Source: Emergomyces orientalis (Eukaryota > Ascomycota > Eurotiomycetes > Onygenales > Ajellomycetaceae). From it: 64,000 nucleotides of DNA. The notes below the pieces were generated by a model. It did not search any database, was not told where the DNA came from, and worked only from the letters and a program-made list of their open reading frames with translations. A program made the position numbers and the translations under genes. Shown one piece after another: positions 17,904 through 26,843 of this stretch (position 1 is its first letter; every line of letters begins with the position of its first letter). The stretch lies in assembly GCA_002110485.1 (NCBI GenBank), contig MOWL01000095.1, positions 124,001 to 188,000 on the forward strand, given 5' to 3'.

Positions 17904-20288
17904 ATGGCCGATGGCAGTTCGCCAGATTACAAGGCTCTCTTCCTTAGAGCGGAAGCGGAACGAAGGCAGGCGGAAGAATTGAGAAGGCAGGCAGAAGAGC
18001 GAGAGGCACGGGAAGCGGTGTTGCGAAGGCAGGCAGAAGAATTGAGAAGGCAGGCAGAAGAGCGAGAAAGACATGAAGGAGAGTTGCGAAGGCAGGCAGA
18101 AGAGCGAGGGGCACGGGAAGCAGTGTGGCGAAGGGAGGCAGAAGAATTGAGAATGCAGGCAGAAGAGCGAGAGACAGAGGTAAAAGTGCGCAGCCAGCCG
18201 ACAACACTCGAAGAGCTCATCAAAGGTTGTCATGATTCATTCTCCCGGCCTTTGCAGGTTGGAACGCCATCCCGCTCCACGAAGGGGAGTATTCCACCTC
18301 CCACTGGGAAGTACTGCCCAACGAGCCTTCGTCATTGGTCAAGTTGTCCGGTTCAACTGCAAGAAATTTATGAATCAGTTTCCACTTACCTCCAACCAGC
18401 TGGAAAAGACGCACCTAGGCTATTCACATCTCTTCTTGAGCTAGAGGGACTTGGTCGGCGGTATTCTAGCCGAAAACTACAAAGTGAAAAGAATCTGGAA
18501 CACTACGAGCGAACTGCTGTGGAAGATCATGTCCATGATATCATAGCCGAGCTATGCAAAATACCTGATGCCCGAGAGAGATTCCGACTTGGAGATGGGA
18601 TCATGTTTGAAAATCATGAAAATCTTCTACAGACATCAGAAGAGTCAGATGTACAGCTGCTTGATGAATCTAGCACAAAAAATCCCAAACCAGATTCATT
18701 CTGTATTCATCGAATCAACGGTTCCACCAATACTTTGATTACGACAGTCGAGTATAAGCCGCCACACAAGCTCTCAGTTGAAAATCTCCGATCAGGTCTT
18801 CGATCAATGAAGCTCTGGGAAGAGATTGTTCAGTCAGACACAATCCCCAAGAGCAATGAGCTGAACAAGGATAAAAAGCTGAGATATAATGCGGAACACC
18901 TTACTTGCTCAGTTTTGGTTCAGGAGTATCATGTCATGATTCAAGCTGGACTGGAGTACTCCTACATAACCAATGGATTTGCTATCGTTCTTCTTCGTGT
19001 TCCATACGATGACTCTAGTATACTCTATTACTATCTCTGTGAACCAAACATGGATGCGATATCAGAAAATCCTGAGGTCTTTTATCAGTCAAAGACAGCT
19101 ATTGTCAGAATATTATGTCTCTGTCTGATGTCCTTTCTCTCGGATATTCGTGACCAGAAGTGGCGAAATGCTGCAAGATCCCAGCTTCATATATGGAAGA
19201 CAAGTTTTGACTTTACACGGTCGCAAATCCCTGATGAGGAGCTGCAACAGACTCCTCCAGGATCAGAATATGCAAGCTCAGAATATATGCCCTCTGAACA
19301 TCTACCATCATCTCCATTACAACCCGGCCATCGAGTTTCTACCCGATCTCAAGCCACCTGTGCACCAATGGATACCTCGCCTTTGAGTGATCATATGGAT
19401 TCTTCCGACTCCGACTCTAACCAAGCAGCGCATGGCCGGAAGCGGGGCATCAGCCAAGTGATGTCTTCCCCGCCCAGCCAGCGTTCATCGGCGCGCCCAG
19501 CAGGTCCTAGGCCATCGAGCGGCCAGAGCCAACACACGGCACGTTACTGTACGCAGCGATGCTTATTGGGTTTGCAACAGAGGGGTGAATTGGACCATCA
19601 ATGCCCTAATGTTTCTCTTCACCGGCGAGGCCAGAATGATGATCGACATTGTATCGATGCAAGGAAGCTTGTGCAGATACTGAATGAACAGCTCGATAGT
19701 GACCTTGATCATAACTGCACACCATTTGGGACTTGTGGATCGTATGGTGCACCCTTCAAGATCACTTGTGCTACATATGGCTACACTCTTGTTGGAAAGG
19801 GGACAACAGCTGGGCTATGGAATGTTGTCTCACGTGAAGCAGAAATATACCGGGTTCTTCGGAAAGCGCAGTGTTCTGCTGTTCCTGTATTTCTGGGGAC
19901 GATTGATTTGAAATTGTTCCTTTTCCTCCATGGTGCTGGTGACATCCGCCATATGCTTCTCATGGGTTGGGCAGGGGAAAGTATAGACAATATCAAAGAC
20001 AAGGAAGTGCTAAGTCGTGAGATTTCAAGGTCGAAGAAGGAAATCCGCATGCTGGGAGTAGTACATAAAGATCTGCGGCCTGCCAACATGTTATGGAATG
20101 ACGAGCTGCGCCGGGTCCTGATCATAGACTTTCACCGGTCCGACATAGACAGGCGCCCGATGAAAAGGCAGGTTGGGCCCTTGAAAAGGTCACTGCATCA
20201 GGTGGGCAGGTCGAAACGACTTTGTATTAACAGTGGCTGGACTGGGCATAGCTCCATGACAGAGTCAGACGTCCAGAGTAGCGCCTGA
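17904..20288 (+). CDS. PD-(D/E)XK nuclease-like / kinase-like fusion protein
   Basis: Single-exon 794-aa ORF. Residues 15-92 are a charged coiled coil built from degenerate RRQAEE repeats that are also visible as tandem repeats in the DNA (17961-18180). Residues 200-430 contain a restriction-endonuclease-fold signature: KPD with D264, then E283-Y-K285 in a strand (TTVEYKPPHKL), that is D-X18-EXK. Residues 440-545 are a low-complexity linker with a basic stretch (GRKRG). Residues 610-750 are protein-kinase-like: glycine-rich TLVGKGTTAG, catalytic loop HKDLRPAN (H721, D723, N728) and a metal-binding DFH (D742) in place of DFG. The kinase part is short at its C-lobe. Nuclease plus kinase modules occur together in Crinkler/RHS-type and FunK1-like expanded fungal families. 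This placement is inference, and both activities are predicted from motifs only. Starts at the first ATG, and no introns are needed. Confidence 0.7.
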   Translation: MADGSSPDYKALFLRAEAERRQAEELRRQAEEREAREAVLRRQAEELRRQAEERERHEGELRRQAEERGAREAVWRREAEELRMQAEERETEVKVRSQPTTLEELIKGCHDSFSRPLQVGTPSRSTKGSIPPPTGKYCPTSLRHWSSCPVQLQEIYESVSTYLQPAGKDAPRLFTSLLELEGLGRRYSSRKLQSEKNLEHYERTAVEDHVHDIIAELCKIPDARERFRLGDGIMFENHENLLQTSEESDVQLLDESSTKNPKPDSFCIHRINGSTNTLITTVEYKPPHKLSVENLRSGLRSMKLWEEIVQSDTIPKSNELNKDKKLRYNAEHLTCSVLVQEYHVMIQAGLEYSYITNGFAIVLLRVPYDDSSILYYYLCEPNMDAISENPEVFYQSKTAIVRILCLCLMSFLSDIRDQKWRNAARSQLHIWKTSFDFTRSQIPDEELQQTPPGSEYASSEYMPSEHLPSSPLQPGHRVSTRSQATCAPMDTSPLSDHMDSSDSDSNQAAHGRKRGISQVMSSPPSQRSSARPAGPRPSSGQSQHTARYCTQRCLLGLQQRGELDHQCPNVSLHRRGQNDDRHCIDARKLVQILNEQLDSDLDHNCTPFGTCGSYGAPFKITCATYGYTLVGKGTTAGLWNVVSREAEIYRVLRKAQCSAVPVFLGTIDLKLFLFLHGAGDIRHMLLMGWAGESIDNIKDKEVLSREISRSKKEIRMLGVVHKDLRPANMLWNDELRRVLIIDFHRSDIDRRPMKRQVGPLKRSLHQVGRSKRLCINSGWTGHSSMTESDVQSSA

Positions 20289-21011
20289 ATGGTAGAGCAG
20301 CGCTGAGTGAGATTTGTGAGACGGGTCTAAAGATTCTCTTGTTCATTTCTTGTTTTGAGGCCTCAGGAAAACCTAGTCTGTGCTGTGCACATGTCTTGTC
20401 AAATTGTTCTTTCTTTGCTTTTAGATTGGATTGTCTAAAAATATGACTTTCACAATCGATTTTCCTATCACAGACTTTTAAGTTTTTACATCTACGAATA
20501 GGATATCTACATAGCAAACGTGGAAAAATCCGGATGACAATTGCCGCAGGCCATGTGGCCACACCCCTGTCAACTGGCCCGTTCCTCAAATCGGAAACAA
20601 CTCGGGCATTATTTCACCGTAATTAGGGGTGTAAAGCGCTAGAAAATGGGCCTTCATGGCTGTGAACTGTGCTTCGGAGGTGCGTAGAAGATTGGCTTTT
20701 GTATGATATGATGTTGGTTCAATTCCGTCATCGAGATATAATTTACTTTGCGAGGGGGCAGGATCTTCGCAGGAGTGAGGCATATTTATGTCCATGATAC
20801 AAGTGAATTACGAGTCTTCTTGATAATCTTCTCAATTCACCACCTACATTCCATTCACTGCAAGAAGTTGATAGAAGTTATCAGAATTTCAAGAAGTTTA
20901 CAGAAATTCTCTTTCTTGCAAATCGCCTCTGTGAGAGTGGGGTTAGTACCTGTGAGTATGAACCAGAAGAGAGCAGATTTTTTTTTTGGCCACGGCTTTG
21001 TCTTCCACCTG
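20289..21011. other. Intergenic, convergent 3' ends
   Basis: Between the stop of the nuclease-kinase gene (+) and the stop of the Myb-like gene (-). A 65-codon minus-strand frame near 20586-20780 (MPHSCEDPAPSQSKLYLDDG start) is open but has no recognisable family or splice partners. Confidence 0.4.
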
Positions 21012-22756
21012 TCAGTCGCCGGCGATAACCCCTGCCCGGAGTTTCGAGAACCATCGCTGCTGCAGAGCACTTAACCTTCGGAGTGGAAACTGTTGCTCGA
21101 TTTCCCACCAACGCCAGCCCCGTGTCTTGAGATCCTTTAGACAGTCATCTTCTTCCCAGGTCCACCGAGATCTCTTCCTGTCCGGCTCCACAGTCCTTCG
21201 ATCCTCACCTACGCTAACATTCTCAGTCTGGACCATGGTACGCCAGGTGTCCGTTGAAGAATCCCTACGGAGGTCGAGAAGCTTTTGGGCAAAGGCTGAT
21301 ACCAATGCGGAGATGTCCTCTGGGGATAAGAGCCGCGGGTTCAAAACGTGCTCGAACTGGAAACCGCCGGTTGGCGCCACAGGTTGGGAGGATGTTGAAC
21401 TCACAGAGCGGTCTGTGACGGCCACTGATTCCCCGCTGCGAGGTGCCCGCTCAACCTCCCGATGATAGTCAACAGCTCGCGCACCCCGTGGCCGAGGCCG
21501 TGGTCGATGTGCCATTGTAGCAGCTGACCGTGAGGAAAACTTGCGCCGCTTTGATTGCCGCTTCATCAAGTCACTGCTGTCTAAGCTACTCGCGGTGTAA
21601 TTGTCATCCGAGTTGTCCGTAGGATCACTCGTGCTGGTAGTGTCCCACAACCCTGTGTTGTCATCTGCAGGCAGTGCGGGGCTAAGCGGAATGTGACAGC
21701 TCTCCCTCAGAACCCTCCGTTTCAATTTTGATCGGGTCTTCCGTTGTCGGTTCGCCGGCACATGCTTCCCGCTTTCGTTCCCCCTGAGTGTTGCCGCGTC
21801 TTCCTGGTGGCAACGGGAAATGGATGGAACCACTACCGCGACCATAGGCTGCATGGGCTCGGCTTCGAATAGGCAGTGTGGTCCCGAGGGAGCGGTTTCG
21901 CGTTGCGCGGTCTTGTGGGCGACAGTCTCACACTTATGTCGGTACCGTTCAGGGGAGCACGCGGAACTTGAACTTCCCGGTGCTGCAGATATATTCTCAG
22001 TCCTCATCTCTGCTTCTATCATGATTGGGGCATCTACAAACATGAGTGTGTGTGAGGAACACGGGCTCACGAGGAAAACGAACGCGGCGCGGACTCACCT
22101 GGGCTGCTATGTGACCATTCATGATTCCGTGTTCCGTCCGTCTCCTGGTTCAACTCCATCAAACCGGGGTGCTCCTCCGAAGCCGGTAATGTAATCGATG
22201 TTCCGTCACCGAGTCGCTCCGGAACCAAGGCTGGTCGGGGCGCCATAGCGCTCGAAAACGATTCCAGTGCCGCTGACGCGTCTTTCTCCTGCTCTTGGTT
22301 TCGGCCCTTCCACGTTTCGTCTTCCGCCCCGCCATCACTACAGGAAATGATATCGGTGGTTAGGTCCGTGGCCTCACTTTCGACGAAGCCATCCACAATT
22401 CCATTTTCATCGAAGACCCTATCAAAATCATTGGGTAGAACAGTCGGTGACTGATTTTGCTGGTAGCTGCTGTGCTTGTGTGATGAGGTGCTGGAAGGGG
22501 GACGATTGGGCAGAGGATGTGTTTGTGATGGTGCAGGGGGAAACTGGGATGACAGCGATGTAGCCAGCGATGTAGATTGGACACAGAAGAAGTGGTTAGG
22601 ACGGGCGGGGAGAGAGGGCAATGAGGGCTGATGGTGAAGACGGATGGGTTTGGAAGGAAGCGTTTTAGGCGTGGGGCCTGCAGAGGGGAAATGATGCCAA
22701 TGGGCTTTGAGGGTCTTGGGTTCCGGGTGAAGGGGGCTGTAGTTGATGAAGTTCAT
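21012..22756 (-). CDS. Myb/SANT-like DNA-binding protein
   Basis: Two exons (minus): 22756-22099 and 22033-21012, intron 65 bp with GTGAGT donor, phase 1, giving 559 aa. The first 450 residues are disordered, Ser/Pro-rich, with basic patches (RQRKTRSKLKRR, KRQSKRRK) and a short arginine-rich motif (RPRPRPRGAR). The C-terminal ~50 residues form a SANT/Myb-like helix set with the spaced tryptophans of the fold: RSRWTWEEDDCLKDL, then RGWRWWEIEQQFPLRR, then LQQRWFSKLR. Proteins with a lone C-terminal Myb-like domain of this kind are numerous and variable in Eurotiomycetes and are often accessory. Probably nuclear. Target genes unknown. The start is the first in-frame Met. It is the rightmost gene of the candidate element. 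Confidence 0.7.
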
Positions 22757-24290
22757 GGCGGCGAGGGTGTGTCGCTCGCATCAAATCAACGGTTTCGTCC
22801 CCAACCAATGGGTTTCCAGACTGGTCATGTTTAGCTACACTGTTTTCACGGAGGAGGAATACCATCGCTTTTATAGAAGTCCCTGCACTCGGCAGGGCCA
22901 CCTAGAACTCCATCATTCAAACAATCGTGCCTATCATCTCGTCTCAATGTACCCAGAGTGTAACGGCCCCTACGTCTCCCATGAAGTGAGCTGAGTAAGA
23001 GGAGCAAAGCCCCTTCTGGCCAAACTGCATTTGAAAATCCATTGCAAATGAATACTAACCAGCGTCCCTCCTTCTTTCACACAACAAATCACCGAAATGT
23101 AACCCTGATCCATTGGCTGATGACAAACCAAGTCGTGCCGTAATTTTCAGCCCCAAGAATGCATTCACAGAAATACCAAAAAAAAAAAAAAAAAAAAAAA
23201 AAACGTGAACAAATCAGAAACAGAGCACCAAACTTGCATGCCACCCAGGTTCCAGGTTACGTGGCCTCTTTCACCGCAATGACTCATGCTTCGCCTCCAA
23301 GGGGGTCGAACATTGCCTTGCATATGTGCACCATCTTTGATGAAAACTCGAGGACGGGACACAATGATAGCCAGTGAGAGGACTTCAAATCGCTCACATG
23401 AGACACTATCTGGACTAGGTACCGGGAGCGCAGACGATTGGAATCCCTCCTATCCTCGAGTTCGCCGGCCGAAGAGCCCCCAGAACACAGGGGTCACAAG
23501 GACAAGTACGTTAATCCGCCAAACCAAGAAGGCTTGTGGATCGATCCCGTCACCTATTTCCCGCGTGATGAGGAATGCACCTGCCCCTGTAGTGCAGTGT
23601 ATTCATCATCATTTCTCCTCCTGATCCCGGACTACGCACACTGGCACCTCGTTGTGAGAAACACGGATTGGTCAACCAGAGATTGATCCAGCGACGCTGC
23701 AATGCAACAGACAACAGCCCCTCACAGCACCGCCGTCAAAACGAGGCATTTTTGTCATTGGCTTGTAGACACGGCACGTTCTTCCTCCCAGTAAACCTCC
23801 CTCACCCAATCTCCCCCAAGCACAAAAAAAAAAAAAAAAAACAGAGAAAGAAAAAGAAAAACCATCAGCATGGATGAAAAGAGACACATCTCTTGATTAT
23901 GAATAGCAAAGAATGTCAAGAAGCTGAGTACAGTGCGGAGTGGGAGTCAGACCAGCGAGGCCAGCGTGACTGGCTCAAAAATGAACAGAGAAGCAACAGT
24001 GAGAAACAGTAGTGCAATGGAATAGAGCGCATTTCCAAGACCCTGACATTTTCTAGCAGTTGTAGAGCGATCGAGGAGGACTAGAGCCAGCTAACACAGC
24101 CGCATTGACGGCAGATTTTGAGGCGGAGAAGTGGGTCAGCTGAACACAAAGACGGCTGAATGGAAGAGAGCCAAACAGCGAAGGGTGCAGAGGAGAAAAG
24201 AGGAATAGAAGTGCGTGCACGACAGAGAGAGGGACAAAGTGCCTTATATAGTCATGAAGGTTGATGTTGACGCGACGGCATCCCCGAGGG
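22757..24290. other. Gene-poor right part of the island
   Basis: No gene supported. It holds two long A-tracts on the plus strand (about 23175-23203 and 23823-23842), which make spurious lysine-rich or phenylalanine-rich ORFs. A TATA-like motif (CTATATAAGG on the minus strand near 24245) lies ahead of AT-poorer sequence but no ORF follows it. Confidence 0.45.
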
Positions 24291-24295
24291 GATCG

Positions 24296-24375
24296 CGCCA
24301 GACCGAAACGGGCCACGCCAGACCGAAACGGGCAGCGACCCGGCCTGCTCCGGGCCGGCGCCAGACCGCAAGGGG
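24296..24375 (+). repeat. GC-rich 17-bp repeat, three copies
   Basis: cgccagaccgaaacggg occurs at 24296-24312 and 24316-24332, and a variant (cgccagaccgcaagggg) at 24359-24375. It lies directly inside the right inverted repeat, a position where mobile elements often have transposase or recombinase binding repeats. That role is only a suggestion. Confidence 0.65.
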
Positions 24376-24396
24376 AAGGCCACGCGAGAGGGTGGC

Positions 24397-24418
24397 GCCG
24401 ATGCAAATCGAAATTCTC
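24397..24418 (-). repeat. Right imperfect terminal inverted repeat
   Basis: On the minus strand AGAATTTCGATTTGCATCGGC, partner of 12141-12164. Outside it the sequence becomes AT-rich immediately. Confidence 0.4.
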
Positions 24419-24906
24419 CAGAAGTATAATCATAGCTTTGATTTTCTCAGAATACTCTCTCATACCTCATCTGTATTACTTTCTACAGCACATTGAAACT
24501 ATACAATCTCATGCTGAAGCTATTCTTATCTATCTATTTAAGTAAGTCTTGATAGTGGCATCTACTTCTTCTTCTAGTTATCAAGCATGATAAGGCATCT
24601 TAATAGGCCTCACCTTACCTATTTAACAGTGAATGCTTGCTACTGAAAAGCATGGTAGTTAACATTGATCATTTCTAATTCAAGGTCACAGAGAATCCTC
24701 TGCTTGAAGAAAACAGTTATTAAAAAGTCTGTGTGAGAATATCTCAAATAGACAAATTTAAATAAGATACTTCAAACTCTAAAATTAAAAAGCTAAAAAG
24801 ATATAATATCTAGAGCTGAATCAGTGATGAACAGATCAAAAACAGATATTCAGAAAATTTTAAAGATTAATAAAATCTTATCTGAACACTGCAAGCAGTT
24901 GAAAGT
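24419..24906. other. AT-rich flank, no gene
   Basis: AT-rich sequence of decayed-repeat type between the candidate element and a gypsy LTR. No coding frame supported. Confidence 0.45.
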
Positions 24907-25157
24907 TGTAACGGCCCGTTCCACGCCAAGAGCTGCGCACGTGGTCTCACGTGATCAATCGAATACAACCGCCCGATCGAAAAGGGGTGCGCACCATGCC
25001 AAGCAGCTGCGCACGTGATTGCACTAGAGAGTGCAGTTATATATATTCATTATCTAGGCTTTCTCTTCATGAAGAAGGTTAGCAAACAGTTCATTTTCTA
25101 TTCTATATATACATTTAAATCTATCAATACAATTTCGCGTATCTATCTTCTCACACT
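24907..25157 (+). repeat. Gypsy-like LTR copy, split by a LINE
   Basis: Starts TGTAACGGCCCGTTCCACG and matches the split LTR at 8842-8900 plus 1524-1656 over about 190 bp, to CAGTTCATTTT. Beyond that it continues with AT-rich sequence not shared with the other copy. A LINE with a 13-bp TSD interrupts it at 25158-26499, so the LTR or its internal region resumes after 26499. It has no detectable coding partner here. Confidence 0.7.
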
Positions 25158-25170
25158 GTTTCAATCCCTT
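25158..25170. repeat. LINE target-site duplication, left copy
   Basis: GTTTCAATCCCTT here and GTTCCAATCCCTT at 26487-26499 flank the LINE, differing by one C/T. Confidence 0.65.
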
Positions 25171-25226
25171 ATTATTATTATTCTTCAATTATAGATATAT
25201 ATGCAGTCAGAGACTATGATATCTAC

Positions 25227-25451
25227 CTGAGACTCAAAGAGTCTCAGGATTTTTCTAACTTTAACACTAATTACTATACATTTTTTCTTCAAACAAATAG
25301 CACTTGCAATACTTGAATTCCAGCCCAGAATAGTCAGCAAATTGATTTTTCTTTTTTTTATTTATTTATTTATAAATATCTTTGAAGATTATTTATATTC
25401 TCTTTTTTTCATATAATTTTCAAGTGATTACAAAGAAAATAAATTAATGAT
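25227..25451 (-). repeat. 225-bp inverted repeat, left arm (LINE 3' UTR)
   Basis: Near-identical reverse complement of 27471-27695. Its outer edge is a perfect palindrome with arms CTGAGACTC and GAGTCTCAG around AAA. In this copy it is the 3' UTR of the truncated LINE. Confidence 0.75.
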
Positions 25452-25567
25452 AGACAAAATAACTCATGACATGAATACAAAGGAAATAAAAGACAGACTC
25501 TAACACAAAAGAAATAGTGAGATATTATATAATATCTAGCAGTTTTTATAAAGAATATTTCAGATTC

Positions 25568-26116
25568 TCATTCATTTATATTTTCATCTTTGAAATAGAA
25601 TTGATTTCTAGTAGCTATTTGAGTTTCATTGAGAAAATCAATTAAATATTGACTGCCTATTTCAGTTGAAAATAGTAGTTTCATATTCATTTCTCTCAGC
25701 TTATATTTATATCTCAGTTCAGCTCTAAGTTCTTGATTTAATGAGCAATTCATTAAGATATGTTCTGGGTCTTCAAGAGAGTCACAATATTCACAATTTT
25801 CACTTTCAATATCAGATATTCTTTTCAAATAAGATTTGAAATAGCCATGACCTAGTTTCAATTGAATGATTGAGGAGAAAAGCTTCTTCTTGCACTTAAT
25901 AGAGCATGATTTCCATTTAGGTTTAGTTTCAAATCTAAGATAGTGAGGACTTTTTCTTTGTTTTTCCCATATTTTATGCCATTTTTCTAAGCAATTCTCT
26001 TTTATCTTTCTTTTAATAAAAGACCATGAAACTATTTTTGAACTTGCAATATTTAGTTCTGTTCCTTTCTTTGCTGCTTCATCAGCAAGCTCATTTCCAT
26101 GTATATTTATTTTCAT
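25568..26116 (-). pseudogene. LINE ORF2 C-terminus, RNase H and zinc-binding end
   Basis: 182 codons. The start of the frame carries HGNELADEAAKKGTE, the C-terminal motif of LINE RNase H (the usual HxGNExAD). Residues 80-135 carry LKLGHGYFKSYL followed by CEYCDSLEDPEHILMNC, the CCHC zinc-binding tail of Tad/I-type LINE ORF2. The endonuclease and RT are absent. The duplicate at 26110-26486 repeats the C-terminal 110 codons with one Tyr/Asn change. AT-rich codon use is unlike the LINE at 28094. Confidence 0.75.
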
Positions 26117-26486
26117 CTTTGAAATAGAATTGATTTCTAGTAGCTATTTGAGTTTCATTGAGAAAATCAATTAAATATTGACTGCCTATTTCAGTTGAAA
26201 ATAGTAGTTTCATATTCATTTCTCTCAGTTTATATTTATATCTCAGTTCAGCTCTAAGTTCTTGATTTAATGAGCAATTCATTAAAATATGTTCTGGGTC
26301 TTCAAGAGAGTCACAATTTTCACAATTTTCACTTTCAATATCAGATATTCTTTTCAAATAAGATTTGAAATAGCCATGACCTAGTTTCAATTGAATGATT
26401 GAGGAGAAAAGCTTCTTCTTGCACTTAATAGAGCATGATTTCCATTTAGGTTTAGTTTCAAATCTAAGATAGTGAGGACTTTTTCT

Positions 26487-26499
26487 GTTCCAATCCCTT
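26487..26499. repeat. LINE target-site duplication, right copy
   Basis: Partner of 25158-25170, one mismatch. Confidence 0.65.
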
Positions 26500-26733
26500 C
26501 ACAGCTAGAATATACATACTATATTCACTACGCCATTACAAAAGTGACATTGAGTACTAAAATATTGAAAGTCAACTTATCAATATTATTTTCAGAAAAA
26601 ATAAGAAAAACTGCAGATCTTCTTGACTTAAATGAACATCTATTTAACAGTTAACTTATTCAAAATAGCAACAACCGATTTCCCCGAACCAGCTCAATTT
26701 TTCGAAAATAAGAATCAAAAGACAGTCATTTGA

Positions 26734-26843
26734 AGGCCCGGTGGCGTAGCGGTTAACTACGCCGCCATGGCACCCCTGTTTGGCGGCCTTCCCCCCGGGG
26801 AATGAATGCCAAGAGGGTGCAGGTTCGATTCCTGCGAGGGCCT
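26734..26843 (+). repeat. tRNA-like SINE candidate with Pol III boxes
   Basis: 110 bp that folds like an enlarged tRNA: AGGCCC pairs with GGGCCT at the ends, GGCGTAG with CTACGCC in a 7-bp D-like arm, GCCGCCA with TGGCGGC in an anticodon-like arm with a 13-nt loop, TTCCCC with GGGGAA as variable arm, and GCAGG with CCTGC as a perfect T arm around TTCGATT. Box A (TGGCGTAGCGG) and box B (GGTTCGATTCC) match the Pol III consensus. A second copy of the first ~43 bp exists at 53344-53387. Too large for a normal tRNA (7-bp D stem, big anticodon loop), so a tRNA-derived SINE is the best reading. An unusual tRNA gene is possible. Confidence 0.6.

Larger units (their letters stand above)
12141..24418 (+). 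mobile_element. Candidate Starship-like element with DUF3435 recombinase
   Basis: A 12.3-kb gene-bearing island with AT-rich, repeat-laden sequence on both sides. Its ends carry an imperfect inverted repeat (AGAATTTCRATTTGCATYG, 12141-12159 and the complement at 24400-24418), each followed inward by GC-rich sequence with CGTGGCC-type motifs. The first gene inside the left end, read inward from 12725, is a DUF3435 tyrosine recombinase, the family that includes Starship captains. Cargo would be a membrane protein, a nuclease-kinase fusion and a Myb-like protein. Against it: the repeat is short (17 of 19 core positions), no clean target duplication is seen, and such a match could arise by chance in 64 kb. 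The extent is therefore a hypothesis, while the genes themselves are well supported. Confidence 0.35.
25171..26486 (-). mobile_element. 5'-truncated Tad-type LINE with internal duplication
   Basis: Flanked by a 13-bp TSD and ending on the minus strand in an (AAT)n tail (plus-strand attattatt at 25171-25182). It contains only the 3' end of ORF2 and the 3' UTR. A 377-bp segment (25581-25957) is repeated at 26110-26486, offset 529 bp, nearly identical. A 21-bp hairpin lies about 45 bp before the tail. Confidence 0.75.

Noticed and set aside
17901..18233. Cys/Leu/Ser-rich minus-strand ORFs opposite the nuclease-kinase start
   Set aside because: These are shadows of the RRQAEE coiled-coil repeats on the plus strand.
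23159..23377. Lysine-rich ORF at 23.2 kb (and its Phe-rich complement)
   Set aside because: It is produced by a long A-tract. There are no splice signals or family motifs.
26734..26843. A normal tRNA gene
   Set aside because: The D-like stem has 7 bp, the anticodon-like loop 13 nt, the total length is 110 nt, and a head-only copy exists elsewhere. No credible anticodon can be read.
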